Shown: positions 1 to 11,796 of the stretch, piece by piece | How the letters are laid out: every line of letters begins with the position of its first letter | Numbering within the stretch: the first letter of the stretch is position 1 | NCBI GenBank assembly: GCA_002989075.1 | Contig: PSQN01000011.1 | Location: 124,001 to 188,000 of the forward strand | Source of the DNA: Arthonia radiata | Lineage: Eukaryota; Ascomycota; Arthoniomycetes; Arthoniales; Arthoniaceae | Length of the DNA stretch: 64,000 bases | Reading direction: 5' to 3' | The notes under the pieces: generated by a model | Databases searched by the model: none | Seen by the model: the letters and a program-made list of their open reading frames with translations, nothing else | Told to the model about the DNA's origin: nothing | Position numbers and translations under genes: made by a program

Positions 1-2167
1 GGCCCGTTAAGGGGGTGTCATGATATGTCAATACAGCACCTCATATATATATCATTTTCTCGCGTCATGGAGTGTTATCCCTACTTCAAGGGTCTTTTCG
101 ACCATTAGTCGCTGTAGGTACACGGAGTGCAATTGCGTAGATGAACGGCTCGATGCGTAGTCCTCCGCCCTTTGCATATCGTCACTGCTGTAGCATTCGA
201 TGCGCTTGAACATGGGTAGAGCACCAAGCGGTAATGTTGCATGCTTTTGGAGTATTCTATCATAACACAGTATGCCCAACGGAAGCAGACGCACCGATGC
301 AGAAGTACCTTTTGCAAAGCTGCTTGCTGATGACGATGGTGTCGCAGCGAAAGAGCGCATAAGGAAGCTTAGCCAAATGTCTGTCCGCGAAGTGATGGTT
401 GCTGGCAGGAACCGCGAGCATCCGTTGCAGGGAAGCCGCTCCTTTGCAGCTGGCGGCGTTTCGCTGTGCATATGATAAGAGAAGCCCGCTTCATTGCGGA
501 GGAGCAGCACAGGTCCTTGCGGGCGCTAGACGGGCCCCAATACCTCTCATGCTCTGCAAATCAGAAGGTCCCAACAAACGTCATTTCAAAGCTCATCGTC
601 GTGACCGAACAATAGTCCTTCTACGACGCTGCGATAGGCTGCGGAGGGGCTGATACGAGAAGCAAGGTATCTCGCAGCTTGGAGCTCACAACGAGAGAAT
701 TGCGACTACTGTGAGGCTTCGACGTTTGAGGAAGGATCCAACACGTCTTGATTGTCCTGCTGACCGTCACAGTCCTAGCTAAGACTTTACACAAGCTTTG
801 AGGCGGCCGTCAACAGTGTACGCTAAAGGATTGCTTGTTTAGTGAGGGAGAAACGCATGTCACTGTACATTCAAGCTCATGCGAAGTGAGACCGAAGTCA
901 CATAGAGCATGTGCGGATACGCCACATCAAAAGCTTATCTTCTTATCGATGGCGGATCGCCGTTGCATTGAAGAGCTCGGACCCGCGGCTGATCCTCACC
1001 CTCAAGCGCTCGTTTAGCAATACATAGTCATTCGAGTGTGGGAGAGCCCCGAAGGTCCAGAGTTGGATCCAAGCTCTTCACAGACTTGTTTGAGAACACA
1101 GTGAGGTCTGTGACAGCTTGGCACATGTTGAAACGAATTGTAAGATGAAGAGGAGAGCGGCGCTAACGCGGATTGTGCGGGGCGTTTCGAGAAATCCTTA
1201 GCGCGTCCCCAGATTTCGGAACCATCCTGTTGCGGCTGCCAGCGCTTCCACCCTGGTTCTTGTAATCACGCAACCCTCGGTCGCTTACAGATTGTCCTTC
1301 CCGGTCAGATCTTGCGCGCGTTTGAACGGCACAGCTTCTTGAACCGTTTGTGTCGCTTCGAACAGCATGTCACGAGTACCGAAAACACTCCGGTGGAGAA
1401 GCCCTAGATGCATTGAACATCTTCAGTTTCGCAGAGAGTATGGTGATACATCCCCTGCTACGTCAAGCACCAGGGTTGTCACGATACCACCTGCATAACC
1501 TCCTCTGACCACTCAAGCTCCCCCAGCATCACGACATGAGACACCGCAGTCCCAGCAAAGCTCTCAAACACATGCGTGACATCTATTTGGCGCCTTCCTT
1601 CCTCGTTTGTCCTACTGGCCTGCGAGCCTACGATCTACACTAGTCAAGCACTGCTCGACTTTGATAGCGCCACATCCTTGCGTTGTCGATCACCTCGGTG
1701 GCTCCTGGTCGTACCTTTAATACCGACTGCGATCGAGGTACGGTCAAACCAACCCGATTTGAGAAGGTCTTCGGCTTTCACTGAAGCCATCTCTGTCATG
1801 CGGCTACATGGTCCGCGCTATCTTGCAGAGCCGGAGCGCGCAAAGCCCACATTTCGCGCCGACCCACGAATGATGCATCTGGAAAACAAGCAAGCCCCTC
1901 CGAATCTCATCATGACGACCGCGATCCCTGCATGCGTCCAGTGCATGTGTTGTAGGTCCTTTGTGGAGGGAGACAGGTGAAGTTTGCTACCACCCCATTT
2001 GATAATCCAATCTCTTCAGGCCTGTCCGAGGCGAGCTGTGTGCAATACAAGAGATGTGCTGATCCCACAGCTGCTCATTTCTCTTTATCGTGTTCTGGTA
2101 GCCCTTCTTCCACTTCCTCAACTCTATTTCACTCACCTGTATCTATTGAGTAGATCCAATCACCAAT
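1..2167. other. Intergenic, no supported gene
   Basis: Several open frames lie here on both strands (for example 52-510 minus and 1576-1980 plus), but none shows a recognisable domain, a convincing start context or splice continuity. The last 100 bases before the protease gene are pyrimidine-rich and are probably its promoter and leader. Confidence 0.5.
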
Positions 2168-3382
2168 ATGCATTATCTTGCAGCTGCAGCCGCGTTTGCA
2201 GGCCTCACATTTGCAGCTCCCACACCAGACGCAGATGGAAAACAAAAGGGCTCCGTCGGCGCATTCTCTATTGATCAAGTGCCTGTACCGCAATCAAACT
2301 TTGTCAGAAACGGTGCGCGGCAGTATATGAAAGCGCTCAGAAAGTACAACATCAAAGTTCCTGAGAACGTCCACGCAGCTGCACAGTCCTTCGCCGCTGC
2401 GGTCTCTTCCGGTTCCGTGCCAGCAGAACCTTTAGCTGGCGATGTGGCCTACCTGTCGCCCGTACAAGTGGGCGACTCACCTGCACAAACACTCATGCTT
2501 GACTTCGATACGGGTTCCGCGGATCTATGGGTGTTCTCAAACCAGCTACCTTCAAGTGAGCAGAGTGGACACACAGTGTACGATGCCAACCAAGCCAAGC
2601 TACAGCGAGGAGAATCGTGGGAGATCCAGTATGGCGACGGCAGCGGAGCTTCAGGGACCGTGTATGCGGATACTGTGGTGATTGGTGGTGTGACTGCCAC
2701 GTCACAAGCTGTGGAAGCAGCCACCTCTGTTTCTAGCACCTTCACGCAGGACGTGGATACCGACGGCCTTGTCGGTCTCGCCTTCAGCACGATCAACACT
2801 GTGGAGCCACGTCCCGCAACGACGTTCTTCGATACCGTCAAAAGCAGCCTCGAACAGCCGCTGTTTGCTGCTTATCTGAGAGCCGGCGAAGCGGGCAGCT
2901 ACGACTTTGGCGCGACGAACCCAGCACATTTCACTGGCGAGATCGGCTACACCAACGTGAATACTAGGAATGGCTTCTGGGAGTTCACTGCCGGCACTTA
3001 CAGTGTTGGCGGTCAAGCGGCAGGCACGCTTGGTGATACTATTGCCGACACCGGCACGTCCATCATCCTCGCCCCAACAGCTGTTGTGAGGAATTACTAC
3101 TCCAAGGTCGCCGGCTCACAGAACAGCGCCTCATATGGTGGCTACATTTTCCCCTGTTCGGCAACGTTGCCAGATTTCGCCATCAACATCGCCGGTGCCG
3201 ACCGTGTTGTGCCGGGCGCGAACATCAATTATGCCAGCGCTAGCCGAACTGTCTGCTTCGGCGGCATTCAGACCAACCAAGGTCTGCCATTCACGATTCT
3301 TGGTGACACTTTCCTCAAGAGTCAGTACGTTGTTTTCAACGGCGCATCCACGCCTCAGATTGGGTTCGCTGCGCAGGCGTAA
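2168..3382 (+). CDS. Secreted aspartic endopeptidase, penicillopepsin/aspergillopepsin type (A1)
   Basis: Single-exon gene for 404 residues, the usual length of fungal pepsin-like preproproteases. Residues 1-17 form a signal peptide (hydrophobic Ala-rich core ending in a likely FAA/AP cleavage). A propeptide of about 70 residues follows, and the mature enzyme begins near residue 90. The first catalytic motif is DTGS (Asp114), the flap tyrosine lies in YGDGS (Tyr155), and the second catalytic motif is DTGT (Asp294) after a TIA lead-in. Two late cysteines (in FPCSA and RTVCFGG) would form the conserved disulfide. All catalytic parts are present, so it should be active. By family knowledge it is an extracellular acid protease that degrades protein for nutrition. 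No intron is needed; the ATG chosen is the first one that gives the signal peptide. Confidence 0.95.
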   Translation: MHYLAAAAAFAGLTFAAPTPDADGKQKGSVGAFSIDQVPVPQSNFVRNGARQYMKALRKYNIKVPENVHAAAQSFAAAVSSGSVPAEPLAGDVAYLSPVQVGDSPAQTLMLDFDTGSADLWVFSNQLPSSEQSGHTVYDANQAKLQRGESWEIQYGDGSGASGTVYADTVVIGGVTATSQAVEAATSVSSTFTQDVDTDGLVGLAFSTINTVEPRPATTFFDTVKSSLEQPLFAAYLRAGEAGSYDFGATNPAHFTGEIGYTNVNTRNGFWEFTAGTYSVGGQAAGTLGDTIADTGTSIILAPTAVVRNYYSKVAGSQNSASYGGYIFPCSATLPDFAINIAGADRVVPGANINYASASRTVCFGGIQTNQGLPFTILGDTFLKSQYVVFNGASTPQIGFAAQA

Positions 3383-3821
3383 GCGTGATGTCGGAATGAG
3401 CACGGTGTTGCAGGGGTTGAGGTCTTCACATTTGTTGGATGCAGCCAATGCTTCTTCTGTACATATCTTTCGTATGATCACACATGGTAGAGAATATCCC
3501 ATGTAAGGTCATGAGGGTCTTCCCGCTCAATGCGCTCTTTGGAATGGAACACGTTCCAACATTCGACTGAACTTGCACTATTTTCCATAAACCATTTCTC
3601 CGCATTTAGAGCTACTACGTGATCCGTGAGATGATTCACAGTCAGGGAAGTTGAGATGCCCAGCCTGCCAGCCGTTGTGTAGCTAGTTTCGAGGTATCGC
3701 ACTGCCATATTTCTGTGATCTGCGCCCTTTGCACTTTCCTCCAGCCTGTCGCAGAAGCTGATGGACAACAGCTTCTCTCGCCCTGCAATAGAAACACAAT
3801 TCATCATCCAACTCACTCATC
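3383..3821. other. Intergenic spacer between protease and complex I subunit
   Basis: It should hold the protease 3' end and the promoter of the next gene. I see no gene or repeat here. Confidence 0.5.
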
Positions 3822-4364
3822 ATGGCGGGCGGTGCCAATCATGTCAATCCGCTGTCGACCGACCCGGCGTATGCGAGATACAATGGTATGTCTTCATTCA
3901 TCCAGCAGCTTTGTCCAAGAGTCCCGCATTGCGCTACGTTCCCCACATCAGCGGCCAGGCACTGACACGGCGCAGCTATGATCGTCGATCGCTACAAATT
4001 CTTCAGATGGACGCCGCGAACAGCTACGATCACGATCGCATATGTCTGCGTCGTACCCTTTATCTTTGGCTACATGGGCTTTGCTACAGATGTGAGTCGC
4101 CGAACTCCCTAAATGCCCCCACAGACAGCGAAAGATTTGTGTTCCAGGAAGACAGCCACGTGGGAAGAGGTATCTGAGGATGGCGAGATGAGATCAGAGC
4201 TGTGTCCCGCGTGTGGATCACCGCGCCGGTCACGGACGGCACACCAACAAGCGCTCGAGCGCGGACAGAGAGGGGCTTGCAAGAAGAGGCGAATGCTGAC
4301 AAATAAACAGGGCAAATGGGACATGCGAGGCAAGCGAAGGGGTGACACGATCGTCGAATACTGA
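3822..4364 (+). CDS. Mitochondrial complex I accessory subunit, NDUFB4/B15-like (three exons)
   Basis: Model: exons 3822-3885, 3976-4091 and 4311-4364, giving 77 residues. Donors are GTATGT and GTGAGT; acceptors are GCAG and ACAG. The joined protein starts MAGGANHVNPLSTDP, carries RYKFFRWTPRTA, has one hydrophobic membrane segment (about residues 35-55, rich in Val, Ile, Phe and Gly), and ends GKWDMRGKRRGDTIVEY. The arginine-rich YKxFRWTPRTA block before a single membrane helix, and the DxRxKRRGD tail, are what I recognise from fungal NDUFB4-like subunits of NADH:ubiquinone oxidoreductase. These sit in the inner membrane arm as structural, non-catalytic parts. Splicing is supported by exact frame continuity at both joins. 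The family name rests on motif memory and was not aligned. Confidence 0.8.
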
Positions 4365-4872
4365 GAGCCCTACGGACAATGAACATTGCATAATCGGGCA
4401 CGATGCATATTTAAGGCGCTCAAGAGGCGTCACATGAGGGCATCTCATGCTATTCAGGCGGTCGAAGTGGACTGCGCTGATGACAGAACCCGCTTTTCGG
4501 GGACCAACCAGGCCAACACAAGTAGCATACTACCAGCTACAACAGCTCGAGACCGAATACTCCTAGCACAAAGCATGAAAATGCCCAGTATGCAGTTCCT
4601 CTGAATACTTTGAGATCTCAAGATGGTGGCGCGGACCACCGAACTCATTGAGCTAAGTAAATGCTCATATCTGAATGTGACCCAGCATCTGAGGCCGTAT
4701 CTAAGCGTGTTGGTTCTACTCCGAGTCTTGAGTCTTTCGGACTTGGTCCGAGCTTCCTGGATCAGTAAACCGGATGCAGGAGTCCTTACCTCATCAACCA
4801 CCGCTACTGCCCCTCCACCGGCCATGCTCCTCCACTCGTTCTGGTTCTTGTTCGAGATGTTGTACTACTGTG
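4365..4872. other. Intergenic spacer
   Basis: Spacer between two plus-strand genes. Frames are open on both strands but carry no domain or splice support. Confidence 0.4.
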
Positions 4873-6777
4873 ATGTCCCCTGCCATCACCCGTCCTTCGA
4901 AGCAGTTTGACACTGTCATCGTTGGTAAGCAATCATACACTCATGCGACACTGGCAGTCCCAAAGACTTTGAAAGCTAATATTGAATGACTAGGCAATGG
5001 ACCCTCCGCTCTCATCCTTTCCTTCATTTTGCACGGCAATGTACCGAGATACGTAGGCCAGCATCCTGACGACAACCTCCACGATGCGGTTATCCGGAGT
5101 GCTAATATACTCGACTTTGACTCGAGTATATGCAACCTTGTCCGCTCCTCCTTGAAGTACTCGTCGCAAGCGCATGCGGTTAATGTTCTGCTGGACACAC
5201 TTCTTAGACCTTACGGCGATGTCTCGGACTTCTCCAACAGCTGTATAGAATGGATGTACCGACCTGAAAAAGCGATCAGTCACATTGTACTCGGCGAATC
5301 CTCAAGACCTGGCGGGCAGTGGGCAGATGACCCCATCATTGCAAGCAAAGACATCGGCACTCTAAGTTACGCTGAGCAACTATCGCTGCCCGGGTACAGT
5401 TTTGAGGATCATTGGAGAAGGACAAGAGGAGAGGGGCTGCCTGAGCTGATCCGGCCTTCGCGCGCAGATGTTTCGGAGTACTTCGCGCAGTATCCTGAGG
5501 TTGTGGGGATCGCCGACTCTGTGAAGGCACTTGAGCCAATCGATGGTGTCTCAAGGACCGAAAATGGCTTCCATGTGGCTTCGCATAATGTCACCTGTAA
5601 GCATTTGGTACTGGCGTCCGGTACGTTTAGTATCAATCCTCCACGGCCACGAAGTTTGCGACCCCTTGACTCTGCGCATGATCGAAACGGCCCGGTGCTC
5701 GTCATCGGCTCCGGTTTCACGGCTGCAGATATTATTATTTCCACGCCACCCAACCGGGAGATCTTGCACGTTTACAACTGGGACCCTCAGAACCGGCCTT
5801 CACCTCTCAAGGGCTGCCACTCCTCAGCATACCCTGAGTACGCATGGATCTACAGGCAAATGAAGCTCGCAGCCGCTGCCCAACGGCGGTCATGGAGATC
5901 GAGACACGTCGAAATGAAGGATGCTAAGGCGAAAGAAGTATCGTCTTTGCCATTCTTCAGCCATCGTAATTGGGCTGCGACATACACGGGTTTTCCCAAC
6001 GGTAAGGCCGCAGCAATCGAGGCCTTTAGTGACATGAACCACAAGGAGATCAGTATCCGACGGCTGGTCAAGGTATCGATTACGAGTCCGACTTTATTGG
6101 CGCCCATTGTCCGCGATGTTGGCATGCTGCAATACGCCGCTGGCCGACGTGGCAGTCTGGACTATCTCACACCTACCTTACTTAACGAGGTGCTTCACGA
6201 TTCATCACAGCCCACAAAACAGCATAACGGATCCTCGCAGCACTTCATGTCGTCATCCACCTCTCGCGGGCGTGACCCTGATCCTTGGACTGGAGAAAAT
6301 GAGACACGGCCGCCATCACCATCATCTGCTCTACACAGCCCGAACTCCTCGATCAACACACCTGGTTCTTCCTCACGTACGCCCGGCTCCACTGCAAACG
6401 CCGCACCGTCCGCCACGATCTCAGGGCAAGCGTTCCGCGACCGCATCGACGAGACAGGCTCAATGGAAATTGCACCAAACGTGTTTGCAATCGGCAGCTT
6501 GACAGGCGACTCGCTGGTGCGCTTCGCTCCAGGTGGCTGCTGCCTCGTCGCTGGCGCGATCATGAAAGCAAATACCATGCACGACGATAGCGCAGCGCCG
6601 ATCAAAGCGGAAGTAACCAATGGCGATCTGAAAGCAGGAGGCAAAGAAAACACACAACTGCGTGAGGATTTGGTACATTTGACAAAGCCGGGTCGGGCGG
6701 CGGCGGCAGATCACGTCGCAGCTGATGGTGCCGCGACTGGTGCTCACAGCCACGAACAATACACAGCGGCGGCATGA
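4873..6777 (+). CDS. OSGIN-like FAD/NAD(P)-binding flavoprotein
   Basis: Model: exon 1 4873-4924, intron 4925-4993 (GTAAGC...CTAG), exon 2 4994-6777; 611 residues. The intron splits the dinucleotide-binding glycine motif: the joined N-terminus reads DTVIVGNGPSALIL (GxGxxA/S, about residues 13-26), a typical FAD Rossmann entry. Further flavoprotein signs are GGQW near residue 120 and a second Rossmann motif VLVIGSGFTAADII in the middle. The C-terminal part has a conserved-looking block with NVFAIGSLTGDSLVRF and GGCCLVAGAI. This order matches the oxidative-stress-induced growth inhibitor (OSGIN) family and related monooxygenase-like proteins; the substrate is unknown. Between the second Rossmann half and the C-terminal block lies an insert of about 80 residues rich in Ser, Pro and Thr, probably disordered. 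A lone internal start would lose the first FAD motif, so the upstream exon is required. Confidence 0.8.
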
Positions 6778-7640
6778 CTCGCATGAAGAGATGGATTGGT
6801 ACGACGTTGATACCAGCTCAGAACTGCGATCGTGGAGGCCTTCTCCCTTGGAATTACTCAGATACTATACAATTGAAGCATGATTCACCCAGCGCACTCA
6901 AATCCCTCGCCGTCACCGTGGTGAGGTCTTTTCAGTAGCCTTGGCTACGCGTATTTCCTTCGCTATTCATCATTGGCACGTCTCTGAGAGAGTGTATTAG
7001 TATACGCTAAACTAGCGCGCCAAGACCTTCTCCCAAAACCCTCAAACCCTCCACAGCCCCCTCCACAACAACGCCAGCATCCTGAAAATGCGATTTCCGA
7101 GCTTTTCGGCGGAATTTGGGCTGGTGCGTAAGCCAGTTTTGTCAGTACATATTTATTAATGGGCTTGGGAGCGAGAGCCGGTCCGTGGACGTGCACGGGC
7201 CAGATCTAGACGCGGGTGCAAGCGCGCGTGGATATCTGGCGCTAGTAGCCCTACTGCGGAATCAAGGACGTGACAGCTTCAGGAGATGCGATTCTCTTTA
7301 TTCAAAGCGGCCGCAGACGGTCGTGCTAGCCGAGGACAGGCAATTGACGAGACACACAGGCTGGAGATACAGTTTAGCTACGATTGCACGTTGGGTGGCT
7401 GGATTAAGCTGCTGGCATAGTCTCTGAGCAACACTTCTGCAGGGATGTAGTATGGACGATGCGGACTTCGTGATAGCGATACTCATCATGGATACCTGAG
7501 CAGTAGTGGTCGGGTAGGGACGTTTTCATCCTGCTGTGATCCTCCTACTGCCTAGACCCTTGTGAGTTTCAGTACTTAACATACTCATCGATATCATCAT
7601 CCATTGGGCAAGAGATCTCAGGTTTCAATTGCCTTCCAAG
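6778..7640. other. Intergenic spacer
   Basis: About 860 bases without a supported gene. Open frames on both strands look like chance. The last 60 bases form the leader of the phosphoesterase gene. Confidence 0.4.
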
Positions 7641-8870
7641 ATGCGTTTCAAGGGTATGCTCGCCTTTCAGGCAGCGTATACCGTCGCAATAAATACTCAA
7701 AGACATCTTCTTCGGCTTGTACAAGACAATTCGTTCAGAATCGCGGTGTTTTCAGATTTGCACTATGGGGAAGATGAATCATCCTTTGGCATTGCACAAG
7801 ACATCAAATCCACGCAAATGTTCCACCACGTGCTTGACGCTGAATACCCTGACTTCGTTGTGCTGAATGGCGACCTCATCACGGGCGAGAACACATTCAG
7901 CTTCAACTCCACCAAGTACCTTGACAACATCGTCCAGCCCCTAATTGAAGGCGGCTACAGCTGGGCAAGCACTTACGGCAATCACGACTCGAAGTTCAAT
8001 CTCACCCGCGAGAACCTGCTGGCTAAGGAGACGAAGTATCCCAACTCGTTTACACAGCACGGCCCTGCTGACACCGATGGCGTTTCGAACTTCGTGCTTC
8101 CTATCTTTGGGCTTGCATCTTCACCTACTTTTGATTATCAGCTGCCGCTTGATGTCGTTGATACCGAGGAGCCCCTCGCTTTGCTTTACTTCCTTGATTC
8201 GCGCGGCGGCTCCCAGCATGATCACTCGAACAGCGACAATATTCCCAATTTTGTCACATCTCGAACCGCCGCTTGGCTTAACAAGACTCACCACTCTTAT
8301 CTCGCCCGTTATGGATCGGTCCCATCTTTGCTCTTTGTTCACATCCCAGTGCAAGCCTTTCTTGACCTCCAGAACTCGGCGGCCAATGTCTCAGGACCCC
8401 ACTATCCTGGCCTCAACGCTGATGTAATTGCGCGACAAGGCGACGGCGCAGTTGGCCCGGACCGTGGGTCTTACCGAGGGCAGGATATCCCGTTCATGCA
8501 GACGATGCTGGAGATGCAGGGTCTGCATAGCGTCTTTTCTGGCCACGATCATGGCGACTCCTGGTGTGGCCTGTGGCCTGACGATACCAATCCGTCGCAT
8601 CCAACGATGAACGAAGGAGAAAGCTTCGCAAGCAACGGACGACCATTTCTGTGCTTTTGTAAGCATAGTGGCTTTGGCGGGTACGGAAAGTGGAACAGGG
8701 GTGTGAGGATGATTGAGCTGGCGTTCGTGGGAGGTGAGATGCAAGTCAAGACCTGGGTGCGGATGCAGTGGGGACAAGATCATGCGCAGGTCGTGACAAG
8801 TGTCGGTTTGAACGCGACGTATGGCGTCGATGAGTATCCGACTGAAGATGGGGGTTGGCGTACTGACTAG
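7641..8870 (+). CDS. Calcineurin-like metallophosphoesterase
   Basis: Intronless gene for 409 residues from the ATG at 7641. The full metal-ligand set of the superfamily is visible in order: FSDLHYGE (DxH, about residue 40), VLNGDLITG (GDxx), TYGNHDS (GNHD), LLFVHIPVQ (single His) and FSGHDHGDSW (GHxH). The spacing fits fungal Dcr2/purple-acid-phosphatase-29-like proteins that hydrolyse phosphate esters with a two-metal centre. No clear signal peptide is seen, although residues 4-20 are moderately hydrophobic, so the location is open. Another ATG at 7656 would shorten the protein by five residues. The substrate cannot be told from sequence. Neighbours are unrelated. Confidence 0.88.
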   Translation: MRFKGMLAFQAAYTVAINTQRHLLRLVQDNSFRIAVFSDLHYGEDESSFGIAQDIKSTQMFHHVLDAEYPDFVVLNGDLITGENTFSFNSTKYLDNIVQPLIEGGYSWASTYGNHDSKFNLTRENLLAKETKYPNSFTQHGPADTDGVSNFVLPIFGLASSPTFDYQLPLDVVDTEEPLALLYFLDSRGGSQHDHSNSDNIPNFVTSRTAAWLNKTHHSYLARYGSVPSLLFVHIPVQAFLDLQNSAANVSGPHYPGLNADVIARQGDGAVGPDRGSYRGQDIPFMQTMLEMQGLHSVFSGHDHGDSWCGLWPDDTNPSHPTMNEGESFASNGRPFLCFCKHSGFGGYGKWNRGVRMIELAFVGGEMQVKTWVRMQWGQDHAQVVTSVGLNATYGVDEYPTEDGGWRTD

Positions 8871-9132
8871 TTTGCTGGTCAGCCTGTGCACATTCAAGTA
8901 CAGCTTGATGGAAGGACACATCAAGCGCAACAGCAGGCCCACATGCGGCGACAAAAACGAAATTCGAGCTTGCAAGACCTAAGGAGCTGGCGTAGCCCAA
9001 GATATCGGGTGCGATGACACTCACAAGCACTTGGGTGCGCTCTTGCATGTGACCTACATTTTGCAACCACTTCCAGCTGGGTACGGCACATTTCCGTCTT
9101 CAACCTCTTCACTTCCTCGGAATCAATCCTGC

Positions 9133-9973
9133 ATGGCACAGCAAATTGCGATGGAGCCCACCAACCTGATCAATGATCAATCCAACACTGCGCGCCAATC
9201 AATGGTTCCACCTCGCAATCTCAACAATAACCAACAGATCGTGGTCACTCTCATCAACGATAGGCGCACACGGGATTTCACTACAACTCGTGCACGCCTT
9301 CAGAAATTCCCGAAGCTTCTAGACTATGCCAACGACGACGGCCACATAAACGTTTATGGAGTGCAGCCAGAAGTATTTGATGAGTTCACACTCTACGTCC
9401 TCAGTGGCAAACTCGAGCCTTACCGCCTCCCTGCGCAACCTGACATGCGCGTGGTGGAAAGATTCACGTACGACCCCGACGATCAATGCAGTACGCTGGT
9501 GAGGTCCGTCGCAGATCCCGTGGTCGCCCATAAGCAAGCAAGTATTTCAACTGACAAACAGAATCAGGCTTTGCGTGCTTGCGTGCGATTGGGGCTGCAG
9601 CGAGCTGCTTCGGGACGCCTTCTACATCATGCATAGAGTCATCTTCTACCTGACTGTGGACTCCCTCACCGGCGAAAATGGAGAGTGGCAGCACAAATAC
9701 GTTCATGAAAACCCCTTCATGCGCTACGAAGATGTGCAGTGGTTGTGGGCACATACACAAGACTACGACGGAGCGAACGCCATGTTGCGCGAATTCATCG
9801 TGCAGGCGCACATCTGCCTCCACATCAATAGCACCAAACGATGGGGACTGCCGGACGATTACTACGTCCGCGTCATCAAGGCAATTCAGGCTCGCCCAGC
9901 GTGCCTGACTGAAAGCCTGGCGGACGGATTGGCGTTCTTCCTCGATCTCGAAATGGACAATACCTTCGCTTGA
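9133..9973 (+). CDS. BTB/POZ-like domain protein (two exons)
   Basis: Model: exon 1 9133-9503, intron 9504-9567, exon 2 9568-9973; 258 residues. The acceptor (ATCAG) sits about a dozen bases after a CTGAC branch site. The donor (GTCCGT) is weak and was chosen because it is the site that keeps frame; a stronger-looking GTGAGG at 9499 does not. The joined protein has IVVTLINDRRTRDF, then PEVFDEFTLYVLSGKL, then LCVLACDWGC followed by LLRDAFY. This follows the fungal BTB-like pattern: N-terminal strand pair, a hydrophobic 'P-x-VF...F..Y...G' strand/helix, then a helix resembling 'LAxxxxxPxLQDA'. A gene of similar layout lies at 12555-13271 on the other strand. BTB-like domains mediate protein-protein contacts; the partner is unknown. 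Confidence 0.65.
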
Positions 9974-10231
9974 AGAGGAGGAGGAGAAGAGCAAGCCCGA
10001 GGTCTTGAAATGTGATGATAATGAAGGAAATAAGGCGATGCCAGAGCCTTAGCCCGTAGCGGAGAGATCAAATCCAATTTGCAACCAGTGGAAAGGCTGC
10101 GCTTTCACGTCATAGATATTCTGTGCACGTGAATTACTCTATTCTTCTTCTTGCATACAGAGTGATCTAGCAGCGTAATGGAAGGAATGCGTGAACGCTC
10201 AAATGCACTTCATCATACATACCTACACCGG

Positions 10232-11796
10232 CTAAACGCTATGCAACCACCCTCCACCCTCCTCCCTTTCCTCCACGCCACCACCCTTCTTCCGCCCTCC
10301 CGGGCCAATCATCTCCCCATCCTCATCATGCCACGCGCCCTCCAGCAAGTCCGCGCCCAGCTGCACCCACTTACTCCCCTTCTTCGTCGGCTTCGGGGCT
10401 TCACTGCTCACAGCGTTGGCCCGCAGCACCTGCTGCCTGTACCCCTCAACTTCCTTCCTCTCCTGCTCTAGCTCCAGCTTCTTCCGTTCCCGCCGCTGAC
10501 GATGCAGCTTCGCGCCTACGTCGACGATGTCAAAGGCGGTGAGGTTGGCGGGCTCGTCCGGGGCGTAGTTGTCGAAGGCGGAGACGCAGACGGTGTCGTT
10601 CCAGGCGTCGCCGTCGTCCATGTGGAAGTCTGTGCCTTGGTCGCAGGCGATGGCGTTGGAGAAGTGGACTTGGTTGCAGTATTCGATGCTGGGGCAGCTG
10701 ATGATGCGTTAGCGGAGCTGCCATTCATTATCGCTTGCCCGCGGTGTTCGCTTAGGACTCAAGGAGGAACAATCCAAGAGAGGGAACTTACTACTCGCCG
10801 CCCACGCCAAATAGCACGTGCCAAATCTTCTCATACCACGCGCCCACCACCCACTGTGCTGTGAACGCCACCTCCGGAATCATATCCAGTTGGTCTAGCT
10901 CCCCTAGCAATGGCGAGCGCACCCGTACCCAGTCTTCTTTGCTTCGTCTTCGTACAGCCGTCCGTGTGACTGCGTGCTGCGCACAGCACTTGTAGCTGAT
11001 GTTCTGGGGCAGCTCCTCGTACGGCACGATCATGTTCCAGAATTCGCGCATGCCCTCTTCGCCCGGCCAATTCACGTGTAATGTGTCCACATACGGCACG
11101 CGCTCGCAGCCCATCTGATCGCCGCATCTTAACGAGATGTAATGTTCTTTTGACAGCGCCGTGAGGTTCAACGCGCGGATCTTCTGCGGCAGCGGCTCGA
11201 CCTGGTGCCACGACCGGTAGTGACCATGCGTGAAGACCATATATGCCGGCAGATTGTCATAATGATCGATGATGTATGTGAGGTAGGCCATGGCCTCGCG
11301 GCCCTGGTTGCGGGGGACAGAAAGCCCATTCGCGGGGGCGGGGTCGTCAAGCATGTACCGATAAGGTATCCAGCTATACAAATCCTGCATTAGCAATAGC
11401 GATCTTGTGAAACGAGCATGCAGGCCGTTGTCCGCGGAGCTCACTCAGGGTCTACACATACTCCGACGGTATCTGGTCCAGCCACGACACGTTCTGCGCC
11501 GTATACGACGCAATCACCAAATGCTTCTCCGGATTCTGTGTCAAATCATCCGCAAACATGCCATTAGGCGTCCACCGGTCACGGTACACCTTACCGCCGA
11601 ATATGAAGAGAAAGAGGGTGATTATCGCTACGACGATGGTCACGAGTCGGGGCATCCTCGAGTGTGGCCGCTGCTGCTGCTCCCCATACGTCCTCTCCTC
11701 TCCGATTGATTCGTGACGTGGCAGCGAGCTGTAACGCCGTCCATTGCCCTGGGGATAGGATTGTGAAACGGACTTCTCGCGCGGACGGACTGGCAT
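10232..11796 (-). CDS. DUF3431 family type II membrane protein (three exons)
   Basis: Model on the minus strand: exons 11796-11458, 11384-10792 and 10697-10232; 465 residues. The intron between exons 2 and 3 is clear (GTAAGT donor; acceptor ATCAG); the first intron uses a less usual GTGTAG donor fixed by frame. Residues 1-48 are basic and Ser-rich, and residues about 51-67 form a strong membrane anchor, giving a type II topology with a lumenal C-terminal domain. The lumenal part has LVIASYTAQNVSWLD, IPYRYMLDDP, EAMAYLTYIIDHYDNLP, FTHGHYRSWHQ and several cysteines (RCGDQMGC, YKCCAQ), matching the fungal DUF3431 family as I know it. That family is often likened to Golgi glycosyltransferases, but no activity is proven. 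The C-terminus adds a charged Arg/Glu-rich helix. The gene is flanked by two BTB-like genes. Confidence 0.85.

Noticed and set aside
52-510. 152-residue open frame on the minus strand
   Set aside because: Competing frames are open on the other strand, there is no domain or splice context, and the composition is unremarkable.
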